NCBI RefSeq assembly: GCF_000315625.1
Contig: NW_005434644.1
Coordinates: 273,363 to 337,362 of the forward strand
DNA: 64,000 nt
Reading direction: 5' to 3'
Origin: Guillardia theta CCMP2712
Lineage: Eukaryota; Cryptophyceae; Pyrenomonadales; Geminigeraceae
The translations under genes were made by a program, and so were the position numbers. Below the pieces are notes generated by a model. The model was not told the origin of the DNA, ran no database searches, and saw only the letters and a program-made list of their open reading frames with translations. Below, piece after piece: positions 55,198 to 64,000 of the stretch (positions are counted from its first letter, which is position 1; each line of letters begins with the position of its first letter).

Positions 55198-58100
55198 TCA
55201 CTTCTTCCTCGCCGGGTTTCTGTTCTGCTGTGCACGAGACGCGTCCTTCTTGCCGGGGGGAGGAGTCCTTCCTTTGTTCCCTCGGCCTCCTCCGTCGATG
55301 GCAGGAAGAAAGCTCTGAGGTTTCCCTGCTGGAGCACAGGGGTAAGAGGACAGTGACGCGTCTCCATCGAGCAACGAGGTACCTGCATGCTCCTGGCTCT
55401 GTGCTTCACCGGGGGCCCTCCACCAGTCGTCCTCCATGAACTGCTGCATGTCCGGATCGAGCGGATGGGCGTTCATCCGACGAGCAGGAGAACCCAACTG
55501 CGGATCTCCAGCGTTGGGCATGTGCTGCAGGCCTGCGGGGGGATGAGAAGCTTCCTCCTCCTCTCTGCCGTCCTTGCCTGCGCTCGCCAGCTGCCCTGGC
55601 ATCCCGAAAGGGTTTGCGAGCATCGGCATCTGACATGAAAGGTTACATGATGACGTCTTGCAGGTAGCAGCGGCAAGGGGGGAGGGAGGGAGGGGAGGGA
55701 GGGAGGGAGGGAGTGGGAGGGAGGGAGTGGACCTGTGGGTAGCCGGGAGGAAAGTTGTTGAACATGTGGGGATCATCATAGGGGGGATCCATCCCTCCTC
55801 TCCTCATCTGGGGGTTCTCGTGGCCCATTCCCTGCTGTTTCTCCGGCATCATCATCGGATCCCCAGGCACGTGCGGCATCGAAAAGAAATTCGCCATGGG
55901 CATGGGAAAGCCGAACATGGGACGCTGCTGCTCCGTCAGACGTGAAGGGAGGATACAAGGATGCAGAACCTGCTGCAGCATCGGGAACGGCTGCTCCATC
56001 CTCTCTCCGTGCTGTATCAGGCCCTCCTCCTTCTTGAGCTGACCAGCGCCCTCGTTTGTCGGCTGCAAGACAGGAAGAGAGAGGAGGGGGACGGGAGGGA
56101 GGGAGAGGAGGGAGAGGAGGGAGTAGGGAGGGATAGCGAGAGAGGAGTGCGAGGAAGGGGAGGGGAAGGCGTTGTCATTCATCATATGAGGCTGGAGAGG
56201 AGACAAGCACCTTCTTTGATGGCGAGATCTTCTGCTTTCCCTCAGGCATCCCCTGCCCTCTCCCTCCTTTCCTCTCTCCTCCTTTCATCCCGTCTTGCCT
56301 CCGACGAGGAGCCAGCCCAGGGCCCAGCGGCCCGCGCGGCTGATTCTCCTCCTCCTCCTCGAAATCTTCTCGGAGCTCCCTGGCTCCCTGCTGCAACGAG
56401 TTTTCCTCCTGCATGTCCGCCCGCATCGCGTTGACAAAATCTTTGTGCTTGTGGTCAAGAGCCTGGAGCTGAGGAGGATCACCATCACAACAAGGAGAGG
56501 AGAGGAGAGGAGAGGAGAGGAGAGGAGAGAGGAGAGGAGAGGAGAGGAGAGGAGAGGAGAGGAGAGGAGAGGAGGAGGGCAAGGGCAAGGGTAGGAGCAA
56601 GGGGAGAGGAAGGGGGAAGGGGAGAGGTGGTGGGAAAGGAAGGGAAGTTGGTAGGAAGGGAGGACGAGTGGGTCAGGGAGTACGAAGAGAGGATGACGGA
56701 GGGGGCGGAGAGTAGGGAGGGAGGAGGAGGAGGAGGACGGGGAGAAGGGAGGGAGAAGGAGGAGGGCAGTGTTACCTGCATCTCGGATTCTTTCTTGATC
56801 TCGTCAATACTTTGTCTCACGTTCTGACCCACACGCGTTAGGACGAGACTTGACCAGAACACTCCTCTCCTCGCACCTGAAAGTCTCGCAGGAAGCTCTG
56901 CTCCTGCACGAACTGGCGGGTGATGTTCTCCATTTTGCCTGCGCTGCAGTGAGAAGAGGGAGGAAGGGAGGAGGCGAGGAGAGAAGAGGGAAGAGAGCGG
57001 GAGGAAAGTCAAACCAGAGAGGAGAGGAGAGGAGAGGAGAGGAGAGGAGAGGAGAGGAGAGGAGAGGAGAGGAGAGGAGAGGAGAGGAGAGGAGAGGAGA
57101 GGAGAAGAGAGGAGAGGAGAGGAGAGGAGAGGAGAGGAGAGGAGAGCGGGGCAGGAGGAAGAGGAAGGGGGGAGAAAAGACCGAAGAGCCCGGAAATCTT
57201 TGTTTTTAGGAGCTCCGTCTGTCTTCTCTGGTCGCGCAGCTCGTGCAGGTTATCAGCGAGCAGCTCCTTCAGACGAGCCTTCTTTGCATTGGCGATCTCA
57301 AGCTCGTGCCGCATCCTTGCGATCTCCTCCATCGCCATCCTCCGCTGCCACTCTGCGTCCTGTCCGAACGTCAGAGGGAGGGAGAGTGAGTGAGGGAGTG
57401 ATGGTGGCGAGGTGTCGAAGGTGGATCCAGGGAACTGCACGGGGAGAGGACGGAGGGGAGAGGACGGAGGGGAGAGGACGGAGAGGAGGGCAACACGCTC
57501 TCCGAGTCACCTGGCGGATTCTTTCCATCTCCATCTCAGAGCGGAACTGATTCATGTCTTGCGCGCTCCTCAGCTGAGTCTCCAGCTGACCGACCTACAG
57601 CCTCTCCGTCATCCCCGTCCCCCGACCTCGGGGTCACTCACTTGGATCCGTAGCTCGAGGATCAGCTCGTTCTTCCTCGTCAGCTCCTGCCGCCCTCCCC
57701 TCAGCTCTCCCTCCCCCTCCCTCACGCTCCTCCACGCCTCACCTCCTTCAACCTCTCCCCGGCTCCCTTGCTCCCCCCGTACGCTCCCTCAGCCCCAGCC
57801 CCAGCCCCAGCTGCAGCTCCTGCCTCTGCTCCTCCAGGAAGTTCCTCAGGCATCCCCCCATGTTCTTGCTCCTCCATCCCAGCATGCTGGGGGAGCAGGT
57901 GAAGTTGATCGTCTTCGCCGAACGTGAAGGGCTGATGATGATACCGAGAACGAGGAGGGTCGATGAAGTCGGAGTCTTCCTCCTTCATGCTCGCGCTCGG
58001 AGCCTGCTCCTGCATCCTCTCCTTGGGCTTCCCGCCGTCGTGCACAGCCTCCTCACTCATGTCTGCACGCCTTGCTCAGATCACAGCAGACCTCCATACT

Positions 58101-59919
58101 CCTCCTCCTCCTCCTCCTCCTCCTCCTCCTCCTCCTCCTCACCAGCCCACATCCTGTCAGCAGCCTCGCGCCGGGCATTGAGCTCGAGGTCCATCTGTCC
58201 TCGCAGCGCCTTCACTTCCGCCTGCTCCTTGTCACGCAGGCAGGACGGCAGTCAGGAGTCACCTGCAGCGCGTCCTTCTGCGCCAGCACGCGCGTCATCT
58301 CCTCCTGCCTCTCCCACGCCTCCGTCTCCGCCCTCTCCTTCCCCTGCTCGGTGACCTCCAGTTGAGCCTCCAGCTGGGCTATCCTGCTCTTGAGCTGCTG
58401 GGACGAGGCGCTGGGCCCCTGCTCTGCTCTGCTCGCCGGCTGGGACAGGGGGAGGTCCGAGTCGGAGATTCTCAGCTGCTCCTTCCCAGCTGAGGCCCTG
58501 CTCATGACCTGAGAGTTCTTGTCCAGAGCCGCGTCCACCTGCCCCACAGAGTCTGCTGGAGTCGAGCAGGAAGTGGAGTTACCATCTTGTCCAGGTCGTA
58601 GCCGCCTCTGTCCTCTCCCTCCTCCTCCATGGCCTGTGATGGGCGTCAGGGCAGGGAAGAGGGGCGGGGGCAGGGTGAGGAAAGGACCTGCTCAGCGCCT
58701 TGTGCCATGACCTCCTCGAACGTTGGCTCCTCCTCTTGCTTCCCATCGCCTACAACGCTGTCATTCCCTCCTCGCACTTCGATGCCGCTCACCCTCACCT
58801 CCTCCTTCTTCCAACTGCTCTGCTCTCCCCTCTTCCCCTCCTCCCGTCTCGTCTGGACCTCCTGCAGGCTCATCGCTCGCAGCCCCTTCCTCCCCTGGAA
58901 AGAACCGTCACACTTCCTCCTCCCAGCAGTCCCTCTGCTCTGTTCCTGCAGGGTCTTGCTCCCCTCCAGCAGCAGCAGTTTCCCCTCCCTCCCCTTCAGG
59001 CTGAGCATCCGTCTCCTGCCCTCCTTCGCCTCCTCCTTCGACTTCTTCCCCTGTATTCACATCAGCGAGGGCAACCGGCACCATCTATCTGCTGCCTGCT
59101 CCTCCTTCGCCCTTGTCTTCATTACCACCATCTCCTTCTGCTCACATATTCAGTCTCTCAAGCTCCTCCTCCCCTTCCTTCTCATAACCTGGAGGTGCCT
59201 CAGGTTCCCCTCCTCCTCGTTCGTCTCCCTCCGCGGCCGATTCTGCCGCCTCCTCGCCCTCCTCTGGTGCCGCAACTTGAGGCAAATTTCCTCCTGTATC
59301 CATCATCACCGCAGGAAGCAATCAGAACCTGCTCACCTTCACCCTCTTCCTCTCCCTCCTTTGCTTCAGCCTGCTCGTCGCCTGGAGCGGGAGGAGCCGT
59401 CTCGGCTTCCTCTCCTCCTGCTCCTCCTCCTTCAGCAGCACTAGGCGGATCCCCTCCTGTCTTTATCATCAAGGCAACAAGAGTGAAGGGTCTTGGCGTT
59501 CACCGGCCTCTCCATCTGCCGCGTTCGTTTCCTTCACTTCAGCGTTTTCTTCTCCTGCAGGAGAGATGACCAGGCGATGAGTGGAGGACTGGGAGACCTT
59601 GAGCTTCTTGTGCTGGCTCCTCTGCTGCAGCAGCTTCTTGCTGGTCGCCTTGACAGCATGTCACGATCAACCTTGCAAGGAGAAGATTTCAAGGACCTGA
59701 GCGCGGCGCGGCTTGATCCTGCTCTGCACCTGAGGGCGAGAGATCAGCTGGTGAAGATCATGATGGGAACAAGAAGAGTATGTCTGTATAAGGACAACCT
59801 TCCTCTGCCGGAGCTGCCTCCTGCTCATCATTCTACGGGACGACGATCAGACAAGATAAGATCGTAGGTTGTCGCACCTGAACAATGTCCTTGATCGCTT
59901 CTTCTTCTGCTGCAGCCAT
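55198..59919 (-). CDS. Acidic coiled-coil protein with a Met/Pro-rich C-terminus
   Basis: Start at 59919 (MAAAEEEAIKDIVQ, then GTGCGA donor). Early exons are Glu/Gly-rich (AGEENAEVKETNAADGEAGE; GDEQAEAKEGEEEGEGEQVL; KQEEEPTFEEVMAQGAEQVL). Coiled-coil exons follow: LKSRIAQLEAQLEVTEQGKE, RDLELNARREAADRMWAG, GQLETQLRSAQDMNQFRSEM, AMEEIARMRHELEIANAKKA, NLHELRDQRRQTELLKTKIS, VRQSIDEIKKESEMQ and DHKHKDFVNAMRADMQEENS. C-terminal exons are Met/Pro-rich (RPMFGFPMPMANFFSMPHVP; NPQMRRGGMDPPYDDPHMF), then HPLDPDMQQFMEDDWWRAPG and a basic end stopping at 55198. No family recognised; it is probably a cytoskeletal or ciliary structural protein. Introns carry AGGAG, GGGA and CTC arrays. A single gene is inferred from strand and composition. 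Confidence 0.6.
56496..56574. repeat. (GAGAG)n/(AGGAG)n array in an intron
   Basis: Pentanucleotide repeat, near perfect, purine on the + strand and so pyrimidine on the coding strand of the host gene. Confidence 0.95.
57018..57149. repeat. (GAGAG)n/(AGGAG)n array in another intron of the same gene
   Basis: About 26 pentamer units with a single A insertion near 57105. It is the same unit as at 56496-56574 and, on the opposite strand, 60108-60153. Confidence 0.95.
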
Positions 59920-60408
59920 GGCCGGAAAGATTCAATCGCAACGTCGAACGAGTATCAAACACAGAGAGTCCTGAATGTCATGCGATGAAGATCAATCTGC
60001 GGATGAATGAGTCATGGCAGCTACAGGGTCTCCGATCGGTACGGCACTGAAGCGATTGGTCTAATGGTGATAGATGATTAGCACAAGACCCCTCCCTCAG
60101 ATCAACTCTCCTCTCCTCTCCTCTCCTCTCCTCTCCTCTCCTCTCCTCTCCTCTCTCCTCCCCCCTTGACACTGTTCTTCCTCCGCCATTTCCAACGGCC
60201 GATAACCCCCATCCCCGCTTCGACCCAACTTCTTACAAGTAATTGTATATTGGAGTTAAGTGAAAATTCAAGGATTCGCTAAATGCAGCATAATTTCCGG
60301 CCAGGGAGAGGAGGGTAGGAGGAGGAGGAGCGAAGAAGACGCAGGAGCGCAGCATGGAGATTGTTGTTGGAGTGAGATCAGGAGGATCATCGTGAAGAGT
60401 GAAGGACC
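59920..60408. other. Divergent intergenic region
   Basis: Lies between the - strand coiled-coil gene and the + strand kinase gene. It contains a CTCTC array at 60108-60153 and otherwise nothing recognisable. It should carry both promoters. Confidence 0.5.
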
Positions 60409-61976
60409 ATGGGAAGGCGACTTGCTGGCGCTGATAGTGCGACAAGTGCCGCCATGGAGGAGGACTGGTGCGGTGCCCCCTTCCTCCTGGACTGCTTCGA
60501 CGGCGTGACGATCTTCTCCAAGGAGACTGAGGGGACCTGGGGTACAGCACGTTTGTGCCTGAAGGACATACGGCACGCGTCTGCCTTCGTTCGAAAGATC
60601 TTGCCCCCTAAGGTGATCACGGACATAGTGATCAAGTACAAGCTGGTTTCATCCGCAAGGAAGGCAGAAGGCCTCGCGCAGGATCTCAACAACTTGAGGC
60701 ACCTCTCGCACCCTAACGTCGTCAAGTACTACAACGCAGTCCCCTACGAGCACAAGGGGATCCGCCTGGGAGTGCAGGTGGTGTGCGAGTGGTGTGACAA
60801 GGGAAGCGTCCTTGACCTCCTCAAGTATCATAAGAAGCTCCAGCACAAGGGCAAGACTAGCCTGCAGGAGGAGGAGGATGGTAGGAGACCGTTCCTGTCG
60901 ACTGAGACGACGAGAGGGGTGCTGAGAGACGCGGTGAACGCTCTGTGTTACCTGCACGATGTGATCGGGCTGGTGCATGGCGACGTCAAGGCATCCAACA
61001 TCCTCTTGACCTCCTCTGGTCAAGCAAAACTTGCCGACGTTGGGCTGAAAGACTCCCTTGCTAGTGCGGACGACGAGAGCGATCAAGGTTCGCCAGCTGA
61101 CGTGTGTTGGCTCTCCTGTCGTAGCTGATGCTGGCCAGCAGTGAGGACAAGCTCAGGTTTGCGCATGACGCGAGAAGATCTAGGTGAAGAGGGCTGGGGG
61201 GTGACGAGCTGGTCTGAGGAGCTGCATGCAGATTGCTTTCACCTCGGCTGTGTGGCGTGTGAGATGCTGACGGGGTCGCTCATGGAGGAACGATTCCATG
61301 CAAGATCCTTCTTCTCGCACTCGGAGCTGGTCAAGGTCAGTGAGCGGAAACATCTGATGTTCGACCGCGTCGTGACATTTGAGCCTTAGGATCGGATCAA
61401 AGTGGACGAGGTGATGAAGGACGTGCGGAAGCGAACGGCATGCCAGAGCTCCTGGTGCACGGTGAGTCGGCAGTTCGGACGGGAGCCTTTTCATGTTTTG
61501 CCTTCAGCATTGCAGCGGCTGTGTGTTAATCAACTTGGCTGCGAGATTGATCAGTCCAGGTATGTCATCTTCGATGGGGGAGAGAGGGCAAGCCAGGAGA
61601 GGGAGGGAGGGGAGGGGGAGAGAAAAGAGCGAAGTGCTAGAGAGCGGAGGGCAAGGCGGATGGCGCTGAAGGGCATCCAGGGGCGGAGAGGCGGATGAAG
61701 GCGAAGAAGATCCTAGAAGCCCTTGATGAGGAGAACATCGTCGTCAAGGATGACAACCCGTCACAGATTTCTTTGCCGCATGATAGGACGAGGGAGATGT
61801 ACGACTCTCTTGAAATTCCTCCTCTCCTCATCCCTTCATCGCGCAACCACCGGCGGGACTATGCGAACTCGCACCTCAAGGTCCCCTCCTCTCCCCTCTC
61901 CCCTCCTCTTCTCTCCTGCCCCCACCCTATAATGCCAAGCATACGGGGGAGGAGGGAGGTACATCGAAATAAATAA
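60409..61976 (+). CDS. Divergent protein kinase (HGD catalytic loop, ADVG)
   Basis: The first exon starts at 60409 (an internal MEEDWCGAPFLLDCFDG at 60454 is also possible). The N-lobe is atypical, with FSKETEGTWGTARLCLKDI in place of a clear glycine loop, and VIKYKLVSS as the Lys strand. It continues LNNLRHLSHPNVVKYYN, hinge VQVVCEWCDKGSVLDLLKYH, CYLHDVIGLVHGDVKASNIL (HGD for HRD; Asp, Lys and Asn kept) and AKLADVGLKDS (DVG for DFG). After introns near 61100 and 61175 come GEEGWGVTSWSEELHADCFH and LGCVACEMLTG, equivalent to the W-S-x-E...D..SLG..L.EMLTG segment, then IKVDEVMKDVRKRTACQ. A C-terminal tail (MKAKKILEALDEENIVVKDD, SSRNHRRDYANSHL) runs to about 61976. The key aspartates remain, so activity is possible despite the unusual loops. 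Confidence 0.72.
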
Positions 61977-62559
61977 GCGGGGCACAGCAAAAAGGTTTTG
62001 ACGGTATTAAGACCATAAACACAATATCAAATCGATAGGAAAGATATCATATTCCCTTTCACAATATACACGGATGTTGTACAGAAAGAACTTGTTGTTT
62101 ACTGCTCATCTTTTCTGTCTATAGTCTCAATATCCAAACGAGCTCTTCCTGACCGAGGGAGCATGCCACTCGACGGAGTTAGCGCAGAATCCCTCCGAGC
62201 TATCGAAGCTTTCTGATCCTGATCCTCCACCTTCTCCTCCGAGCTATCAAAGCTTCCTGATCCACCTTCTCCTCCGAGCTATCAAAGCTTCCTGCTCCAC
62301 CTTCTCCTCCGAGCTACCCCATCTTGTCCTGGGATCCTTTCAAGCCTTTAGCTGTCTGTACTCATCCATCCGATCCCCTCTTGTGCGCAAAGACATAGAG
62401 ATAAAACGCTTCCCGTCTCGCATGCTTTCATGACCTCAATTGCTGCCCAAAAATGATGGAAAAGCGGAGCACATGACTTGCTTTTATGCATTCATATTCT
62501 CTTCTCGCCCCGTGGATTGCACTCATCTCATCTCTTATCTCATCTCATTTCATCTCTCT
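61977..62559. other. Spacer with a 35-bp tandem repeat
   Basis: No gene seen. It includes the minisatellite at 62194-62318 and TCATCTCATC-rich sequence leading into the gap at 62560. Confidence 0.5.
62194..62318. repeat. 35-bp tandem repeat, about 3.3 copies
   Basis: Copies begin at 62194, 62238, 62273 and 62308 (partial). The unit begins TCCGAGCTATCAAAGCTTCC and ends TGATCCACCTTCTCC. The first copy is longer (44 bp) and more diverged. Confidence 0.95.
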
Positions 62560-62659
62560 NNNNNNNNNNNNNNNNNNNNNNNNNNNNNNNNNNNNNNNNN
62601 NNNNNNNNNNNNNNNNNNNNNNNNNNNNNNNNNNNNNNNNNNNNNNNNNNNNNNNNNNN
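62560..62659. other. Assembly gap (100 N)
   Basis: One hundred undetermined bases flanked by TCATCTCATC-type and CCCTCCCTCC-type repeats, which probably caused the break. Confidence 0.99.
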
Positions 62660-62874
62660 CCCTCCCTCCCTCCCTCCCTCCTCCTCCTCCTCCTCCCCTC
62701 CCCCCCCCCCCCCCCCCTTCCCTCCCCCAACCACCCGCGCCCGCGAAAATCCTTTGCCTCTCCCTTTCCTCCGCGTCCCTCCCCCTTCACGTCAACTCTG
62801 CCTGACCCTTGCTTCCTGGCTCCTCTCTCGCCTCTTGTCATTTCAATTCTGCTGTGAGTTTGACCTGCCGGCAG

Positions 62875-64000
62875 GCGGACGCGGCAGGCGAGCTGCGCAA
62901 GTTTGAACTCGGAGCAGAGGCTGACAGGAGAGCAGAAGCAGCGATGAGCTCGAGGGCGAAGGAGGAGCGAGGAGGTATGAAGAAGAGGTCGACCCCTGCC
63001 CCTCACTTCCAGTCAGGCGCTAGGGGAAGATCCGACCTCTCGAGCTTGTCGAGCATGCGGGATGTGGTCAAAATGGTTCTCGAAGATGTCGAAAGGCGAT
63101 CAGCCGGAGGAGGAGGAGGAGGAGGAGGAGGAGGGACGGGGGGACGGGGGTTCACTGTGGATGAACTCGTCAAGTCGCTTGGAGAAGCACCCCACAGGAG
63201 AGCTTTCAACCTGGCAGACGACCAGCTGCAGCACGAGAAATTTCTGTGCACGAAGCTCGCGGAGGAAGCAGCTGCTGTGTGGGCGGGAGGCAAGAAGGCT
63301 GCTGCTCTTGACCTTCTCCGACGCTCAATCCTCCTCTGTCCAAGGGATCTGCCCCTTCCTGTGCTCCGGCTCTGCGGGCAGGTGAAGAATCTGCTCCTGC
63401 TCCTGCTCCTGCTGCTTTCCTCCCCTCTCCTCTTTTCCGCTTTCCTTCTTTCATCCTATGTTTATCATTAGTTGCTCTCCTCTCCCTGCATCCTTGATCC
63501 TTATGTTGCCTTGTGCAGATGCTTGCACAGTTTGAACAGCAGCCAAAGCGACAGCAAGTTGGCGCGGAAGAGGAAGAGGAGGAGGACACGGTAGGGAATG
63601 TAGAAGGCGGTGCTGCGAAACGGATCTTGAGCTTCGTAGTCCAGAAGGATCCCAGGTGAGGAGGAGGAGACTACTGACGAGCGCGTGACCTGCTGCTGCA
63701 CAGGGACATCCAGTCATCTCTCCTCCTGGCCCGGCTCACGCGCACAGCGGGAGAAGTCAGCGAGGAGGAGGAGCTTCTGTATCAGGTCTCGCCCCTTGCT
63801 CCCCGCCTCCGCCTCACCGACATGACGGTGCAAGCAGGTGCTGGAGGAGCGACCACATCACCGGGAGGCCTGGTACTCCCTCGCTCTCCTCATGATCAAC
63901 CGCGGCGACCTCAAGGCTGCGGAAGAATACCTCAGGAAGAGGTGCAGACTGAGTCCTTTCCTCCCTACCTCCTTCCTGTCCTGTTGCCGTTCCTCTGTGC
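62875..64000 (+). CDS. TPR-like protein, partial (runs off the window)
   Basis: A CAG acceptor at 62872-62874 opens an exon reading ADAAGELRKFELGAEADRRA, then MSSRAKEERGGMKKRSTPAP, a poly-Gly run from a GGA repeat (about 63106-63134), and helical repeats (GEAPHRRAFNLADDQLQHEK; LAEEAAAVWAGGKKAAALDL, LRRSILLCPRDLPLP). Later exons give MLAQFEQQPKRQQV, IQSSLLLARLTRTAGEVSEE and REAWYSLALLMINRGDLKAA EEYLRK, a clear tetratricopeptide-like unit. The true start may lie in or before the gap, or at the Met at 62944. The 3' part is outside the window. A protein-interaction scaffold is the likely role. Confidence 0.6.

Noticed and set aside
60050-60100. tRNA-like start (GATTGGTCTAATGGTGAT)
   Set aside because: It resembles a D-arm start, but no anticodon stem, T-arm or acceptor complement follows.

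Overview
Nuclear DNA of a single-celled eukaryote, most likely a cryptophyte alga such as Guillardia theta. The evidence is many short GT-AG introns (about 40-90 nt, often with a CTAAC/CTGAC-like branch site); a signal peptide with phenylalanine just after the cleavage site in a probable plastid protein; an ASAFAP-type plastid-targeting motif beside a light-harvesting-like gene; and a Fanzor gene, a family reported from G. theta. Two 100-N gaps (17380-17479, 62560-62659) mark a draft scaffold. Most genes are split, so the limits below are gene spans; splice sites are given only where both reading frames and splice signals agree.

Layout. 0.8-3.7 kb: BTB-BACK-Kelch adaptor (-). 4.7-6.3 kb: acidic unknown protein (+) with an intronic 37-bp minisatellite. 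6.7-8.2 kb: Lys/Glu-rich protein (-). 8.5-10.7 kb: protein kinase fused to a DUF547 domain (-). 11.5-17.1 kb: long coiled-coil protein (-). 17.5-19.6 kb: leucine-rich-repeat protein (+). 20.0-21.6 kb: Gln-rich PDZ protein (-). 22.2-23.9 kb: repeat DNA. 23.9-30.1 kb: ankyrin-LRR protein with PH-like exons (-). 30.4-32.9 kb: MFS-type transporter (+). 33.1-34.9 kb: EsV-1-7 cysteine-repeat protein (-). 37.3-39.3 kb: thylakoid-lumen glutathione-peroxidase-like protein lacking the catalytic Cys (-), with further exons downstream. 40.7-42.7 kb: multi-pass membrane protein (-). 43.1-43.9 kb: EF-hand/LHC-like protein (-), apparently damaged. 44.3-46.3 kb: Fanzor (TnpB-like) RNA-guided nuclease (+) with one intron and one frameshift, and a strong hairpin 215 bp downstream. 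47.1-50.4 kb: WD40-like protein (+). 50.8-52.0 kb: HNH endonuclease (-). 52.9-54.0 kb: mitochondrial carrier (-). 55.2-59.9 kb: acidic coiled-coil protein (-). 60.4-62.0 kb: divergent kinase (+). 62.9-64.0 kb: TPR protein (+), running off the window.

There is no operon-like organisation. Two themes run through the window. First, introns and spacers are packed with pyrimidine-strand tandem repeats (CCT, CTCTC, CCCTG, CTGTC, GACA, GAT). Second, several spacers hold a composite repeat: an arm rich in TACCCC/GGGGTA next to a very GC-rich block. The most interesting loci are the Fanzor copy with its 3' hairpin, the EsV-1-7 protein, the kinase-DUF547 fusion, the Cys-less peroxidase-like protein and the EF-hand/LHC gene hemmed in by repeats.
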